A stretch of DNA of 64,000 nt from assembly GCF_007065885.1 (NCBI RefSeq), contig NZ_CP041409.1:1054001-1118000 (forward strand), in the 5' to 3' direction. Every line of letters begins with the position of its first letter. The first letter of the stretch is position 1. Source of the stretch: Altererythrobacter sp. TH136. GTDB lineage: Bacteria; Pseudomonadota; Alphaproteobacteria; Sphingomonadales; Sphingomonadaceae. The notes beneath the pieces were generated by a model. It was not told the origin of the DNA. It saw nothing but the letters and a program-made list of their open reading frames with translations, and searched no databases. The position numbers and the translations under genes are program-made. This document shows, piece after piece, positions 18,559 to 27,712 of the stretch.

Positions 18559-19740
18559 ATGAACGGGCGCTCGACAGATATCGCGATCGCCGGCGGCGGT
18601 CTGGCCGGGGGTCTGATCGCGCTCGCGCTGCGGCAGGCGCGCCCGGATCTTGCGGTCACGGTGGTCGAGAGCGGCGAAACGCTGGGCGGCAACCACCGCT
18701 GGAGCTGGTTCGCAACCGACCTGGACGACGCCGGCACCGCATTGCTCGATCACTTCGAACCGGCCCGATGGAACGGCTATTCGGTGCGCTTTCCCGCCCT
18801 CTCGCGCGAGTTGAGCACGCCGTACCGGTCATTGAGCTCGGCCGCGTTCGACCGCGAACTGCGGCGCCTGCTACCGCGAGAGGCGATCCGCACTAGTTGC
18901 CCGATCGCCGCGCTCGACGCTGCCGGGATCGTGCTTTCGGGCGGGGAGCGGATCGCGGCACGGATGGTGATCGATGCGCGCGGGATCGACGCCGCGCCTT
19001 CGCTGGCTGGCGGCTGGCAGGTGTTCATGGGCCGGCATCTGCGCACGCGCGTGCCGCACGGACTGGACCGGCCGATCATCATGGACGCCGCCGTCGCGCA
19101 GCATGGCGCCTATCGGTTCGTCTACACGCTTCCCCTGACGCCGGACGAGTTGTTCGTCGAAGACACCTATTATGCCGACAGTCCGGCGCTCGATCCCGCC
19201 GTGCTCGCGCCGCGGATCGATCGATACTGCGCACGCAACGGCTGGGAGGGCGCCACGGTCGCTGAGGAAACCGGCGTGTTGCCGGTCATCACCGGCGGAA
19301 ACTTCGCCGCGTTTCAAGCCGCGCACCGCACCCCCGGGGTCGCCGTGGCCGGAGCGCGCGGCGGGTTCGCGCACCCGCTGACCAGCTATACCCTGCCCTT
19401 CGCCGCCGAAACCGCGCTGGCGATCGCGGGCAGCGCGGATCTGCCCGGACCAACACTCGCCGACCTGCTGGAGGGCCGCGCCCGCGACCACTGGCAAAAC
19501 ACGATTTTCTACCGCCGCCTCGGCCGGATGCTGTTCGGCGCCGGCGCGGCGGACGATCGCTACAAGATCTTTGAAAGGTTCTATCGCTTGCCACACCCGC
19601 TGATCGAACGCTTCTACGCCGCCCGCTCCACCCGCCTTGACCAGGCGCGGGTCCTGCTGGGCAAACCCCCGGTGCCCGTGCTGGGCGCGATGCGCGCGCT
19701 CGCCACCGCGGGACCGTCGCTGGCGAGGGCTGCGGCATGA
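18559..19740 (+). CDS. crtY: Lycopene beta-cyclase CrtY
   Basis: A 393-aa FAD-dependent cyclase converting lycopene to beta-carotene at the membrane. Motifs: IAIAGGGLAGGLIALAL (dinucleotide site), GGNHRWSWF, VIDARGI and FVYTLPLTPDELFVEDTYY, then GARGGFAHPLTSYTLP. Start ATG 18559 follows GCAGGGG. First gene of crtY-crtI-LOG-crtB; its stop overlaps the crtI start (ATGA). Confidence 0.95.
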   Translation: MNGRSTDIAIAGGGLAGGLIALALRQARPDLAVTVVESGETLGGNHRWSWFATDLDDAGTALLDHFEPARWNGYSVRFPALSRELSTPYRSLSSAAFDRELRRLLPREAIRTSCPIAALDAAGIVLSGGERIAARMVIDARGIDAAPSLAGGWQVFMGRHLRTRVPHGLDRPIIMDAAVAQHGAYRFVYTLPLTPDELFVEDTYYADSPALDPAVLAPRIDRYCARNGWEGATVAEETGVLPVITGGNFAAFQAAHRTPGVAVAGARGGFAHPLTSYTLPFAAETALAIAGSADLPGPTLADLLEGRARDHWQNTIFYRRLGRMLFGAGAADDRYKIFERFYRLPHPLIERFYAARSTRLDQARVLLGKPPVPVLGAMRALATAGPSLARAAA

Positions 19741-21251
19741 CCGCCCCTGCCCAGCCGCAAACGGAAGGCGGCAAGCGCGCCTGCGTCATCGGCGCAGGCT
19801 TCGGCGGGCTGGCGCTCGCCATCCGGCTGCAATCCGCCGGCATCAAGACCACGGTGGTGGAGGCGCGCGACAAGCCCGGCGGCCGCGGATATTACTGGGA
19901 GCGTGACGGCTTCACGTTCGACGCCGGCCCGACCGTCATCACCGATCCCGACTGCCTGAAGGAACTGTGGGCGCTGTCCGGCCATGACATCGCCGCCGAT
20001 GTCGAACTGATGCCGGTCAGCCCGTTCTATCGCCTCAATTGGCCCGACGGGGTAAACTTCGATTATTCGAACGACGAAGCGGGACTGCGCGCGGAGATCG
20101 ACCGCGTCGCACCGGGCGATTACGCAGGGTACGAGGATTTCCTGCGTTATTCCGCAGGAGTCTACGAGCAGGGTTACGTCAAGCTCGGCGCCAAGCCGTT
20201 CCTCGATTTCGCCAGCATGATCAAGGCCGCCCCGGCGCTCGCCAAGTATCAGGCGTGGCGGTCGGTCTATTCGATGGTGTCGAGTTACATCAAATCGGAA
20301 AAGCTGCGCGAGGCGCTCTCCTTCCACACCCTGCTGGTGGGGGGCAATCCGATGACCACCAGCGCGATCTATGCGCTGATCCACAAGCTGGAAAAGGACG
20401 GCGGCGTGTGGTGGGCGCGCGGGGGCACCAACCGGCTTGCCGCCGCGATGGTGCGGCATATCGAGCGGCTCGGCGGAGAGGTGCGGTTGCACGATCCGGT
20501 CACCCGGGTGCACACGATCGGCGACCGCGCGACCGAGGTGGAAACGCACAGCGGCTGGCGCGAACGGTTCCACGCCGTCGCCAGCAACGGCGATCTGGTC
20601 CACACCTATCGCGACCTGCTGGGGCAGACCCGGCGGGGCACGGACCAGGCGCGGAAGCTCGCCAGAAAGCGCTTCAGCCCGTCTCTGTTCGTCGTCCATT
20701 TCGGGCTGGAGGGTACCTGGCCCGGCATCCCGCACCACATGATCCTGTTCGGTCCGCGCTATAAAGGATTGCTGGACGACATCTACGAACACGGCGTGCT
20801 GCCGCAGGACTTCTCGATCTATCTCCATCACCCCACGGTGACCGATCCCAGCATGGCGCCCCCGGGCAAGAGCACGTTCTATGCGCTGGTGCCGGTCGCC
20901 CACATGGGCAAGCTGGCGGTCGACTGGGACGAAGTCGGTCCGATGCTGGAAAAGCGCATCCTCGACGAACTCGGCCGCCGGCTGATCCCCGACATCCACG
21001 ATCGGATCGTGACCAAGTTCCATTACGCGCCGAGCGATTTCGCAAGCGACCTCAACGCCCACCTGGGCAGCGCGTTCAGCCTGGAACCGGTGCTGACCCA
21101 AAGTGCTTATTTCCGGGGCCATAACCGGGACGACGTGATCAGGAACTTCTACCTCGTAGGTGCCGGCACGCATCCGGGCGCGGGCATTCCGGGCGTGGTG
21201 GCGAGCGCGAAGACCACCGCGGGGCTGATGATCGAGGACCTTGCGCAATGA
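19737..21251 (+). CDS. crtI: Phytoene desaturase CrtI
   Basis: A 504-aa FAD-dependent desaturase that takes phytoene to lycopene. The N-terminal dinucleotide site reads VIGAGFGGLALAIRL and continues to EARDKPGGRGYYW; the C-terminal signature LVGAGTHPGAGIPGVV is intact. It overlaps crtY by four bases (ATGA) and the LOG gene likewise, indicating translational coupling. Confidence 0.97.
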   Translation: MTAPAQPQTEGGKRACVIGAGFGGLALAIRLQSAGIKTTVVEARDKPGGRGYYWERDGFTFDAGPTVITDPDCLKELWALSGHDIAADVELMPVSPFYRLNWPDGVNFDYSNDEAGLRAEIDRVAPGDYAGYEDFLRYSAGVYEQGYVKLGAKPFLDFASMIKAAPALAKYQAWRSVYSMVSSYIKSEKLREALSFHTLLVGGNPMTTSAIYALIHKLEKDGGVWWARGGTNRLAAAMVRHIERLGGEVRLHDPVTRVHTIGDRATEVETHSGWRERFHAVASNGDLVHTYRDLLGQTRRGTDQARKLARKRFSPSLFVVHFGLEGTWPGIPHHMILFGPRYKGLLDDIYEHGVLPQDFSIYLHHPTVTDPSMAPPGKSTFYALVPVAHMGKLAVDWDEVGPMLEKRILDELGRRLIPDIHDRIVTKFHYAPSDFASDLNAHLGSAFSLEPVLTQSAYFRGHNRDDVIRNFYLVGAGTHPGAGIPGVVASAKTTAGLMIEDLAQ

Positions 21252-21829
21252 AGCGGCTGGCTGTGTATTGCGGATCCGCCACCCCCGCCGATCCGCGCTA
21301 CATCGAACTGGCCAGCGACGTCGGCCGCGGGCTGGCGGAGCGCGGGATCGGGGTGGTCTATGGCGGCGGCCGGCTGGGCCTGATGGGGGCGGTCGCCTCG
21401 GGTGCGCTGGCAGCGGGTGGAGAGGTCATCGGGGTCATCCCCGAAGCGCTGGCCGGCTCCGAAGTGGCCAACCGCGACTGCACCGAGCTTTATACCGTCG
21501 GCGGAATGCACGAGCGCAAGCAGCGCTTCACCGACCTTTCCGACGGCTTCGTCACCATTCCCGGCGGGGTCGGCACGATGGATGAATTGTGGGAGGCGGT
21601 CAGCTGGGCGCAGCTGGGCTATCACACCAAGCCCGTCGGCCTGCTCAATTCGTTCGGGTTCTACGATCACCTGATCGCGTTCAACCGCCACATGGCGGAC
21701 GTCGGCTTCGTCCGGCCGGCGCACCAGAACATCATCGTCGCCGCCGACACCTTGCCCGACCTGCTCGACAAGATGGCCGCCTACCGCCCGCACACCCCCA
21801 TCTTCCAGATGAGCGCGAGCGAACTGTGA
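21248..21829 (+). CDS. LOG family phosphoribohydrolase-like protein
   Basis: A 193-aa TIGR00730/LOG-type Rossmann protein. The diagnostic PGGVGTMDELWE (catalytic PGGxGTxxE) is near residue 107, with YGGGRLGLMG earlier. LOG enzymes release cytokinin-type bases from N6-modified AMP or hydrolyse AMP to adenine and ribose 5-phosphate. Placement between crtI and crtB, with an ATGA overlap to crtI and only 10 bases to crtB, makes it a true member of the carotenoid operon. Its link to carotenoids is unknown. Confidence 0.9.
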   Translation: MKRLAVYCGSATPADPRYIELASDVGRGLAERGIGVVYGGGRLGLMGAVASGALAAGGEVIGVIPEALAGSEVANRDCTELYTVGGMHERKQRFTDLSDGFVTIPGGVGTMDELWEAVSWAQLGYHTKPVGLLNSFGFYDHLIAFNRHMADVGFVRPAHQNIIVAADTLPDLLDKMAAYRPHTPIFQMSASEL

Positions 21830-21839
21830 GCCAGCCGCG

Positions 21840-22913
21840 ATGAGGAAGCCAAGGCGGGTCGTTCCCCGGATGCTGGCGCCCAGTCGCATCCTGCGCACCA
21901 CCCCGTCCCAGGCCGGCGGGGGGCGCGAGCGTGAGGACCTGGTCGATTACGCCGAACACGCGATCGCCAAGGGGTCGCGCAGCTTTGCCCTCGCCAGCCG
22001 CCTGTTCGACCGCGACACGCGCGAGAAGGTGTGGCTGCTCTATGCCTGGTGCCGCCGGTGCGACGATCTGGCCGACAACCAGGATCACGGCGGTACACTG
22101 GGCGAGGAGGAAGGCGCCGAGCGCCGGCTGACCGCGATCCGCCTGCTGACCGAGCGGGCATTCGAAGGGCTGCCCACCGCCGATCCCGCGTTCGACGCGT
22201 TTGGCCTGGTGGCGCGCGAAAGCGGCCTCACCCGCGAAATGGCCGAAGACGTGATCATGGGCTTCGAACTCGATGCCCGCGGCTGGCGGCCGCGGAGCGA
22301 GGCCGACCTGGCGCGCTATTGCTATCACGTTGCCGGCGCGGTGGGCGTGATGATGGCGCAGGTCATGGGGGTGCCGCGCGACGATTCGTGGATGCTCGAC
22401 CGGGCGTGCGACCTTGGCCTGGCGTTTCAGCTGGCCAACATCGCCCGCGACCTTGACGAGGATGACAAGGCCGATCGCTGCTACCTGCCGGTCGAGTGGC
22501 TGGTCGAGGAGGACATCGAACCCGGACAGCACCTGAAGCCGCATCACCGGCAGGAACTGACCGACATCGCCGCGCGGCTGATCCGGCGGATGGAGCGGCA
22601 CGAGGCGTATGCCCGGCTCGGCGCGGCCAAGCTGCCGTTCCGCCAGCGTTGGGCAATCCTGGCGGCGGCGCGCATCTATGGCGCGATCGGGCGGCGGGTC
22701 GTGGAACTGGGAACGCGCGCGTGGGATCACCGGGTGGTGATCGGCCGGCTCGAAAAACTGCGCCACGTCGCCGCCGCGTTCGGCGAGGCGGTGCGCAACA
22801 AGCCGGAAGAACCGCCTGAGCCGCCCGCCTGGACTCGCGGCGCAATCCTGATCGACGTGCGCATGGCCCAGCCCATCCCGCCCCCGCCGATGGAGCCACT
22901 CGCCGACGAGTGA
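21840..22913 (+). CDS. crtB: Phytoene synthase CrtB
   Basis: A 357-aa squalene/phytoene-synthase-family enzyme condensing two GGPP molecules. Both Asp-rich motifs are present (CDDLAD near 78 and ARDLDED near 203), as is RCYLPVEWL. The N-terminus has about 30 extra residues before the conserved DYAEHAIAKGSRSF; ATG near 21870 is an alternative start. The C-terminal tail is Pro-rich. Confidence 0.95.
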   Translation: MRKPRRVVPRMLAPSRILRTTPSQAGGGREREDLVDYAEHAIAKGSRSFALASRLFDRDTREKVWLLYAWCRRCDDLADNQDHGGTLGEEEGAERRLTAIRLLTERAFEGLPTADPAFDAFGLVARESGLTREMAEDVIMGFELDARGWRPRSEADLARYCYHVAGAVGVMMAQVMGVPRDDSWMLDRACDLGLAFQLANIARDLDEDDKADRCYLPVEWLVEEDIEPGQHLKPHHRQELTDIAARLIRRMERHEAYARLGAAKLPFRQRWAILAAARIYGAIGRRVVELGTRAWDHRVVIGRLEKLRHVAAAFGEAVRNKPEEPPEPPAWTRGAILIDVRMAQPIPPPPMEPLADE

Positions 22914-22954
22914 GCCGCTTGCGGGGGCCGCCGGCGCACACTAACCCCGCCGCC

Positions 22955-24847
22955 ATGATCACCAAGCTTTTGATTGCCAATCGCGGCGAGATCGCCTGCC
23001 GCGTCATCCGCACCGCGCGCGCCATGGGGATCGCCACCGTGGCGGTCTATTCCGATGCCGATGCCAAGGCCCTGCACGTGCGGCAAGCGGACGAGGCGGT
23101 GCATATCGGCCCCTCCCCCGCGGCCGAAAGTTACCTGGTGGGCGAGCGGATCATCGACGCCGCGAAGTCGACCGGCGCCGATGCCATCCACCCGGGCTAC
23201 GGCTTCCTGTCGGAGAACGCCGACTTCGCCCGCGCGGTCATCGCGGCCGGACTGATCTGGGTCGGGCCCAAGCCCGACAGCATCGAGGCGATGGGCCTGA
23301 AGGACGCGGCAAAGGAGCGGATGATCGCCGCCGGCGTGCCGGTCACGCCCGGCTACCTGGGCGACGACCAGTCCATCGAGCGCCTCAAGGCCGAGGCTGA
23401 CGCGATCGGTTATCCGGTGCTGATCAAGGCCGTCGCCGGCGGCGGTGGCAAGGGCATGCGCAAGGTCGATGACGCGGCGCAGTTCGAGGAAATGCTGCAA
23501 TCGTGCCGGCGCGAGGCGTCAGCGAGCTTCGGCAACGATCAGGTCCTGCTCGAAAAATGGATCACCTCGCCGCGCCACATCGAGGTGCAGGTGTTCGGCG
23601 ACAGCCACGGCAACGTGGTCCACCTGTTCGAACGCGACTGTTCCTTGCAGCGCCGCCACCAGAAAGTGATCGAGGAAGCCCCCGCCCCCGGCATGGACGA
23701 GGCGACCCGCGAAGAAATCTGCGCCGCCGCCGTCCGCGCCGCCAAGGCGGTCGACTACGAGGGGGCGGGCACCATCGAATTCATCGCCGACGCCAGCGAG
23801 GGCCTGCGTGCCGACCGCATCTTCTTCATGGAGATGAATACCCGCCTGCAAGTCGAACACCCCGTGACCGAGGAGATTACCGGGGTCGACTTGGTGGAGT
23901 GGCAGCTGCGCGTCGCCAGCGGGGAGCCCCTGCCGCTGACGCAGGGCGAACTGTCGATCAACGGCTGGGCCATGGAAGCGCGGCTCTATGCGGAGAACCC
24001 CGCGAAGGGGTTCCTGCCGAGCATTGGTCCGCTCGATCATTTTCACCTCTCTGGCGGCCGGATCGACACCGGGGTAGAAGAGCGCGACCACATCTCACCG
24101 TTCTACGATCCGATGATCGCCAAGCTGATCGCCTGGGGAGAGGACCGGGACGAGGCGATCGATACCCTCACGGCCGCTTGCCGATCGGTGGAAATCGAAC
24201 CTGTCAGGACCAACGCCTGGTTCCTTGCGCGTTTGTTGGCAGAGCCGGCCTTTCGCCGGGGCGATTTGAGCACGGGCTTTATTGGCGACAATCAGGATCG
24301 GCTGATCGATCCGCCGCAGCCTACGGGTAATCTGTTGCAAGCCGCGGCAGATGACCTGGTGAGTGGATCGCAAGCCGCCACCGACCACTTCATGCTCCAG
24401 ACCCTTCGCGGATTTCGCCTCAACCGCGACGCCGAGCACAGCGTCCGGCTCCAGGTGGACGGTGCAGTCCGGACGGTCGAGTTGGACGATGCCGAAGTTT
24501 GGCATAGATACGCCCGCACCATTGTTGGTGATGGTGATCTGCGGACCTTCTTCGAAGATGGAGCGGCGTTCCAGTTTTCACCCGACCGCGCCAACCCCGC
24601 CGGTTCCCACTCCGCTCACGATGGCGACATCGTCGCGCCCATGCCGGGCAAGGTCATCGCGGTGGATGTGACGGAAGGCCAAATGGTCACTGCCGGCCAG
24701 CGGCTGATGGTGCTCGAGGCGATGAAGATGGAGCACGCGCTCACCGCTCCGTTTGCCGGCACGGTGACCGATCTGTCGGTCAGCCAGGGCAGCCAGGTGC
24801 AGGTCGAAACCCTGCTGGCGCGAGTGGAGGCTGCCGCTACGGAATGA
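22955..24847 (+). CDS. Acyl-CoA carboxylase, biotin carboxylase/carrier (alpha) subunit
   Basis: A 630-aa biotin-dependent carboxylase subunit: ATP-grasp biotin carboxylase (KLLIANRGEIACRVIR at the N-terminus, GGGGKGMR glycine loop, FMEMNTRLQVEHPVTE catalytic region) and a C-terminal biotinyl domain with VLEAMKMEHAL, the MKM lysine being the biotin site. Such subunits carboxylate propionyl-, methylcrotonyl- or geranyl-CoA. Which acyl-CoA is used is not clear from sequence. Start ATG 22955; the beta subunit overlaps by ATGA. Confidence 0.92.
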   Translation: MITKLLIANRGEIACRVIRTARAMGIATVAVYSDADAKALHVRQADEAVHIGPSPAAESYLVGERIIDAAKSTGADAIHPGYGFLSENADFARAVIAAGLIWVGPKPDSIEAMGLKDAAKERMIAAGVPVTPGYLGDDQSIERLKAEADAIGYPVLIKAVAGGGGKGMRKVDDAAQFEEMLQSCRREASASFGNDQVLLEKWITSPRHIEVQVFGDSHGNVVHLFERDCSLQRRHQKVIEEAPAPGMDEATREEICAAAVRAAKAVDYEGAGTIEFIADASEGLRADRIFFMEMNTRLQVEHPVTEEITGVDLVEWQLRVASGEPLPLTQGELSINGWAMEARLYAENPAKGFLPSIGPLDHFHLSGGRIDTGVEERDHISPFYDPMIAKLIAWGEDRDEAIDTLTAACRSVEIEPVRTNAWFLARLLAEPAFRRGDLSTGFIGDNQDRLIDPPQPTGNLLQAAADDLVSGSQAATDHFMLQTLRGFRLNRDAEHSVRLQVDGAVRTVELDDAEVWHRYARTIVGDGDLRTFFEDGAAFQFSPDRANPAGSHSAHDGDIVAPMPGKVIAVDVTEGQMVTAGQRLMVLEAMKMEHALTAPFAGTVTDLSVSQGSQVQVETLLARVEAAATE

Positions 24848-26391
24848 CCTGGGCCAAGGAACTCGAAGAGCTGCGCCGGCGCGAGGCGCTCGCCGAACAG
24901 ATGGGCGGCGCGGACAAGGTCGCGCGCCAGCACGGCCGCGGCAAGATGGACGCCCGCGCGCGACTCGCGGCGCTGGTCGATCCGGGCAGTTTCCGCGAGA
25001 TCGGCAAGATCGCCGGCAAGGGCAGCTACAACGAGAACGGCGAACTGACCGGCGTCCTCCCCGCCCCGTTCCTGTTCGGCAAGGCGGAGATCAACGGTCG
25101 CCCTGTCGTTGCCACCGCGGACGACTTTACCATTCGCGGCGGCGCGGCGGATGCCGGGATCGGGCGCAAGATGGTTCAGGCCGAGAAGATGGCGCACGAG
25201 CTCAAGCTGCCGATCATCCGCATGATCGACGGCACCGGCGGCGGCGGCTCGGTCAAGACGCTGGAGCAGATCGGCGCGACCTATATCCCCGCCGTGACCC
25301 CCTGGGGCGAAGTGGTGCAGAACCTTGACACCGTGCCGGTGGTGGCGCTGGCGCTCGGCCCCACGGCGGGGCTCGGCGCGGCGCGGATCGTCGCCAGCCA
25401 CTATTCGATCATGGTCAAGGGCCTGTCCCAGATCTTCGCCGCCGGACCCGCGGTGGTCGATGCGCTGGGGGACAACTGGAAAGGCGGCGCGGCCAATCAC
25501 GAAGAAGCCAAGGAAGCGCTCGGCGGCAGCGGCATCCACGCGCGCAACGGAGTGGTCGATGACGAAGTGGCGTCGGAGGAAGAGGCCTTTGCCCGCGCGC
25601 GGCACTTCCTGTCGTTCATGCCCGAATACGCCGGCCAGCTCGCCCGCCGGATCGATACCGGCGATCCCGCCGACCGGCGCGAGGAGGCGCTGCTCGACAT
25701 CGTCCCGCGCGGCGACAAGCAGGTCTATTCGATGCGCCGCGCGCTCGACCTCGTTTTCGACCGGGGCACGGTGTTCGAGATCGGCCGGCTGTGGGGACGC
25801 GCCGCGATCACCGCACTCGCCCGGCTCGACGGTTGGCCGGTGGCGGTCCTGGCGAGCGACCCCAGCTATCTCGGCGGATCGTGGGACGCCAAGACGTCAG
25901 AAAAGGTCGAACGCTGGGTGAAGCTCGCCGACCAGTTCCGCCTGCCGATCGTCCACCTGGTCGACAACCCCGGCTTCATGATCGGGCGCGAGGCGGAGAT
26001 GGCCGGCACCATCCGCTACGGCGTGCAGGCGATGAACGCGGTCTACCGGGCGACCGTCCCGCTGGCGAGCGTGGTGCTGCGCCGCGCATACGGCATCGCG
26101 GGCAGCGCGATGTCCAACGCGGACCGGTACCAGTACCGCTATTGCTGGCCGTCAGGGGATTGGGGCAGCCTGCCAATCGCGGGCGGGCTGGAGGTCGCCT
26201 ACAAATCGGAGATCGAGGCGGCGGACGATCCGGCGGCGGAACTCGAAGGCATCCGCGAGCGGCTGGGCAAGGTGACCTCCCCATTCCGCAGCGCCGAACG
26301 CTTCAACGTGGAAGACATCATCGATCCGCGCGATACCCGGCCGCTGTTGTGCGAATTTGCCGGGCTCGCGTGGCGAACGCTGGGGGCCTAG
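24844..26391 (+). CDS. Acyl-CoA carboxylase, carboxyltransferase (beta) subunit
   Basis: A 515-aa carboxyltransferase with the two crotonase-like halves: KMDARARLAALVDPGSFREI early, IDGTGGGGSVKTLE in the N half and HLVDNPGFMIG plus VLRRAYGIAGSAMSNAD in the C half (oxyanion-hole regions). It partners the upstream alpha subunit (ATGA overlap). It is nearer to propionyl-CoA carboxylase-like beta chains than to typical methylcrotonyl-CoA chains in my reading; substrate uncertain. The stop overlaps the convergent MFS gene by four bases. Confidence 0.9.
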   Translation: MTWAKELEELRRREALAEQMGGADKVARQHGRGKMDARARLAALVDPGSFREIGKIAGKGSYNENGELTGVLPAPFLFGKAEINGRPVVATADDFTIRGGAADAGIGRKMVQAEKMAHELKLPIIRMIDGTGGGGSVKTLEQIGATYIPAVTPWGEVVQNLDTVPVVALALGPTAGLGAARIVASHYSIMVKGLSQIFAAGPAVVDALGDNWKGGAANHEEAKEALGGSGIHARNGVVDDEVASEEEAFARARHFLSFMPEYAGQLARRIDTGDPADRREEALLDIVPRGDKQVYSMRRALDLVFDRGTVFEIGRLWGRAAITALARLDGWPVAVLASDPSYLGGSWDAKTSEKVERWVKLADQFRLPIVHLVDNPGFMIGREAEMAGTIRYGVQAMNAVYRATVPLASVVLRRAYGIAGSAMSNADRYQYRYCWPSGDWGSLPIAGGLEVAYKSEIEAADDPAAELEGIRERLGKVTSPFRSAERFNVEDIIDPRDTRPLLCEFAGLAWRTLGA

Positions 26392-27638
26392 CGCGCCCCT
26401 TCCGGCGGGTGAAGCCGGCGGAACAGCTTGCCCTTCTCGCTGAACAGCACACAGGCGAGGCTGACGACGCCCGCGATCAGCAGCGCCCACGCCAGCGGCC
26501 GGGCGGTGCCGTCGAACGCCTGGCCGATGACCGCGCCCAGCACGGCCGAGGTGACCATCCGCAGGAACGACTGCGCCGACGATGCCGACCCGGCGATATG
26601 CTGGAACGGCTGCATCGCGATCGAGCCGAAGTTCGCGCCGACGAAGCCCAGCAGCGCCATGTTGGCCGCCATCAGGGGCAGGAACTGCCACAGCTTTTCG
26701 TCCTGCTGGCTGGCGGCGAGCACCTGCAGCACCGAGGTGGCGATGAAGGCGATCAGCGCGGTGTGCGACACCCGCCGCGCGCCGAACCGCTCCACGATGC
26801 GCGAATTGAAGAAGTTCGCCAGCGCCATCCCCGCCGCCGCGCCGCCGAAGATGAACGGGAAGTACGGACCCATCTGGAAGGTTTCGCTGACCAGCTGCTG
26901 GGCCGAATTGAGAAACCCGAACAGCGCGCCGAACACCAGGCTGGAACCGATGACATAGCCGATCGCGTCGCGCCGCAGGAAAGCCTCGCGCATGTTGCGG
27001 AACACCGGCTTCAGCGCGATCGGCTGGCGATCTTCGGCGTGCAGGCTTTCGGGCAGACCATACCACGTCCACACGCCGATCACCGTCGCCAGCGCCGCCA
27101 TCAGCACGAAGATATAGCGCCAGCCGGCGAACAGCAGCACCGTCTGGCCGAGAAACGGTGCGAGCACCGGGACGACCATGAACACGACCATGATGGTCGA
27201 CATCATCCGCGCCATCCGGTCGCCGCCCACCCGGTCGCGGATGATCGCCGCGGGCAGCACCGACAGGCCGGCAGTCAGGAACGCCTGGCCCATGCGCAGG
27301 GCGACCATCACTTCGAACTGGGTGACCAGCGCGCAGACCAGCGACAGCGCGGCGTAGATGACGATCGAGCCAAGCAGGATCGGCCGCCGGCCGAACCGGT
27401 CCGCCAGCACGCCGGGGGCAAGCGCCCCCAGACCCGATCCCAGCAGGTAGGCGCCGATCACCAGCTGGCGTTCGTTGCCCACCGCGCCCAGCTCGTCGCC
27501 GATCATGCCGAGCGCGGGCAGCATCGAATCGATTCCCAGCGCCTGCAGGCTCATCAGCGCGGCCATCATGAACACCAGCCGCCGCTCGCTCATCGCGGCG
27601 AAGGTGCGTTCTTCGGCGGGGGTGGCAGGTCCGTGCAT
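26388..27638 (-). CDS. Bcr/CflA-type MFS drug-efflux transporter
   Basis: A 416-aa, twelve-helix major-facilitator protein. MFS motif A appears as GVLADRFGRRPILLGS (about 75-90), and DSMLPALGMIGDEL and LLGSGLGALAPG are typical of Bcr/CflA exporters. Probably proton-driven multidrug efflux in the inner membrane. The start is uncertain: ATG 27638 (MHGPATPAEERTF) or an in-frame GTG at 27656; neither has a good Shine-Dalgarno. Divergent from dinB. Confidence 0.87.
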   Translation of the reverse strand: MHGPATPAEERTFAAMSERRLVFMMAALMSLQALGIDSMLPALGMIGDELGAVGNERQLVIGAYLLGSGLGALAPGVLADRFGRRPILLGSIVIYAALSLVCALVTQFEVMVALRMGQAFLTAGLSVLPAAIIRDRVGGDRMARMMSTIMVVFMVVPVLAPFLGQTVLLFAGWRYIFVLMAALATVIGVWTWYGLPESLHAEDRQPIALKPVFRNMREAFLRRDAIGYVIGSSLVFGALFGFLNSAQQLVSETFQMGPYFPFIFGGAAAGMALANFFNSRIVERFGARRVSHTALIAFIATSVLQVLAASQQDEKLWQFLPLMAANMALLGFVGANFGSIAMQPFQHIAGSASSAQSFLRMVTSAVLGAVIGQAFDGTARPLAWALLIAGVVSLACVLFSEKGKLFRRLHPPEGAR

Positions 27639-27712
27639 GGCGGGGCGGCGGTGCACCTCTTGCGAGGCCGTGGCCAGTTCCGATTTTCCGAGTGAAGGTC
27701 TAGCTGTACGCC

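Noticed and set aside
25791-27695. A long plus-strand open frame across the carboxyltransferase and MFS genes
   Set aside because: It is out of frame with the carboxylase and antisense to the transporter, with Arg/His/Gln-rich low-complexity translation.
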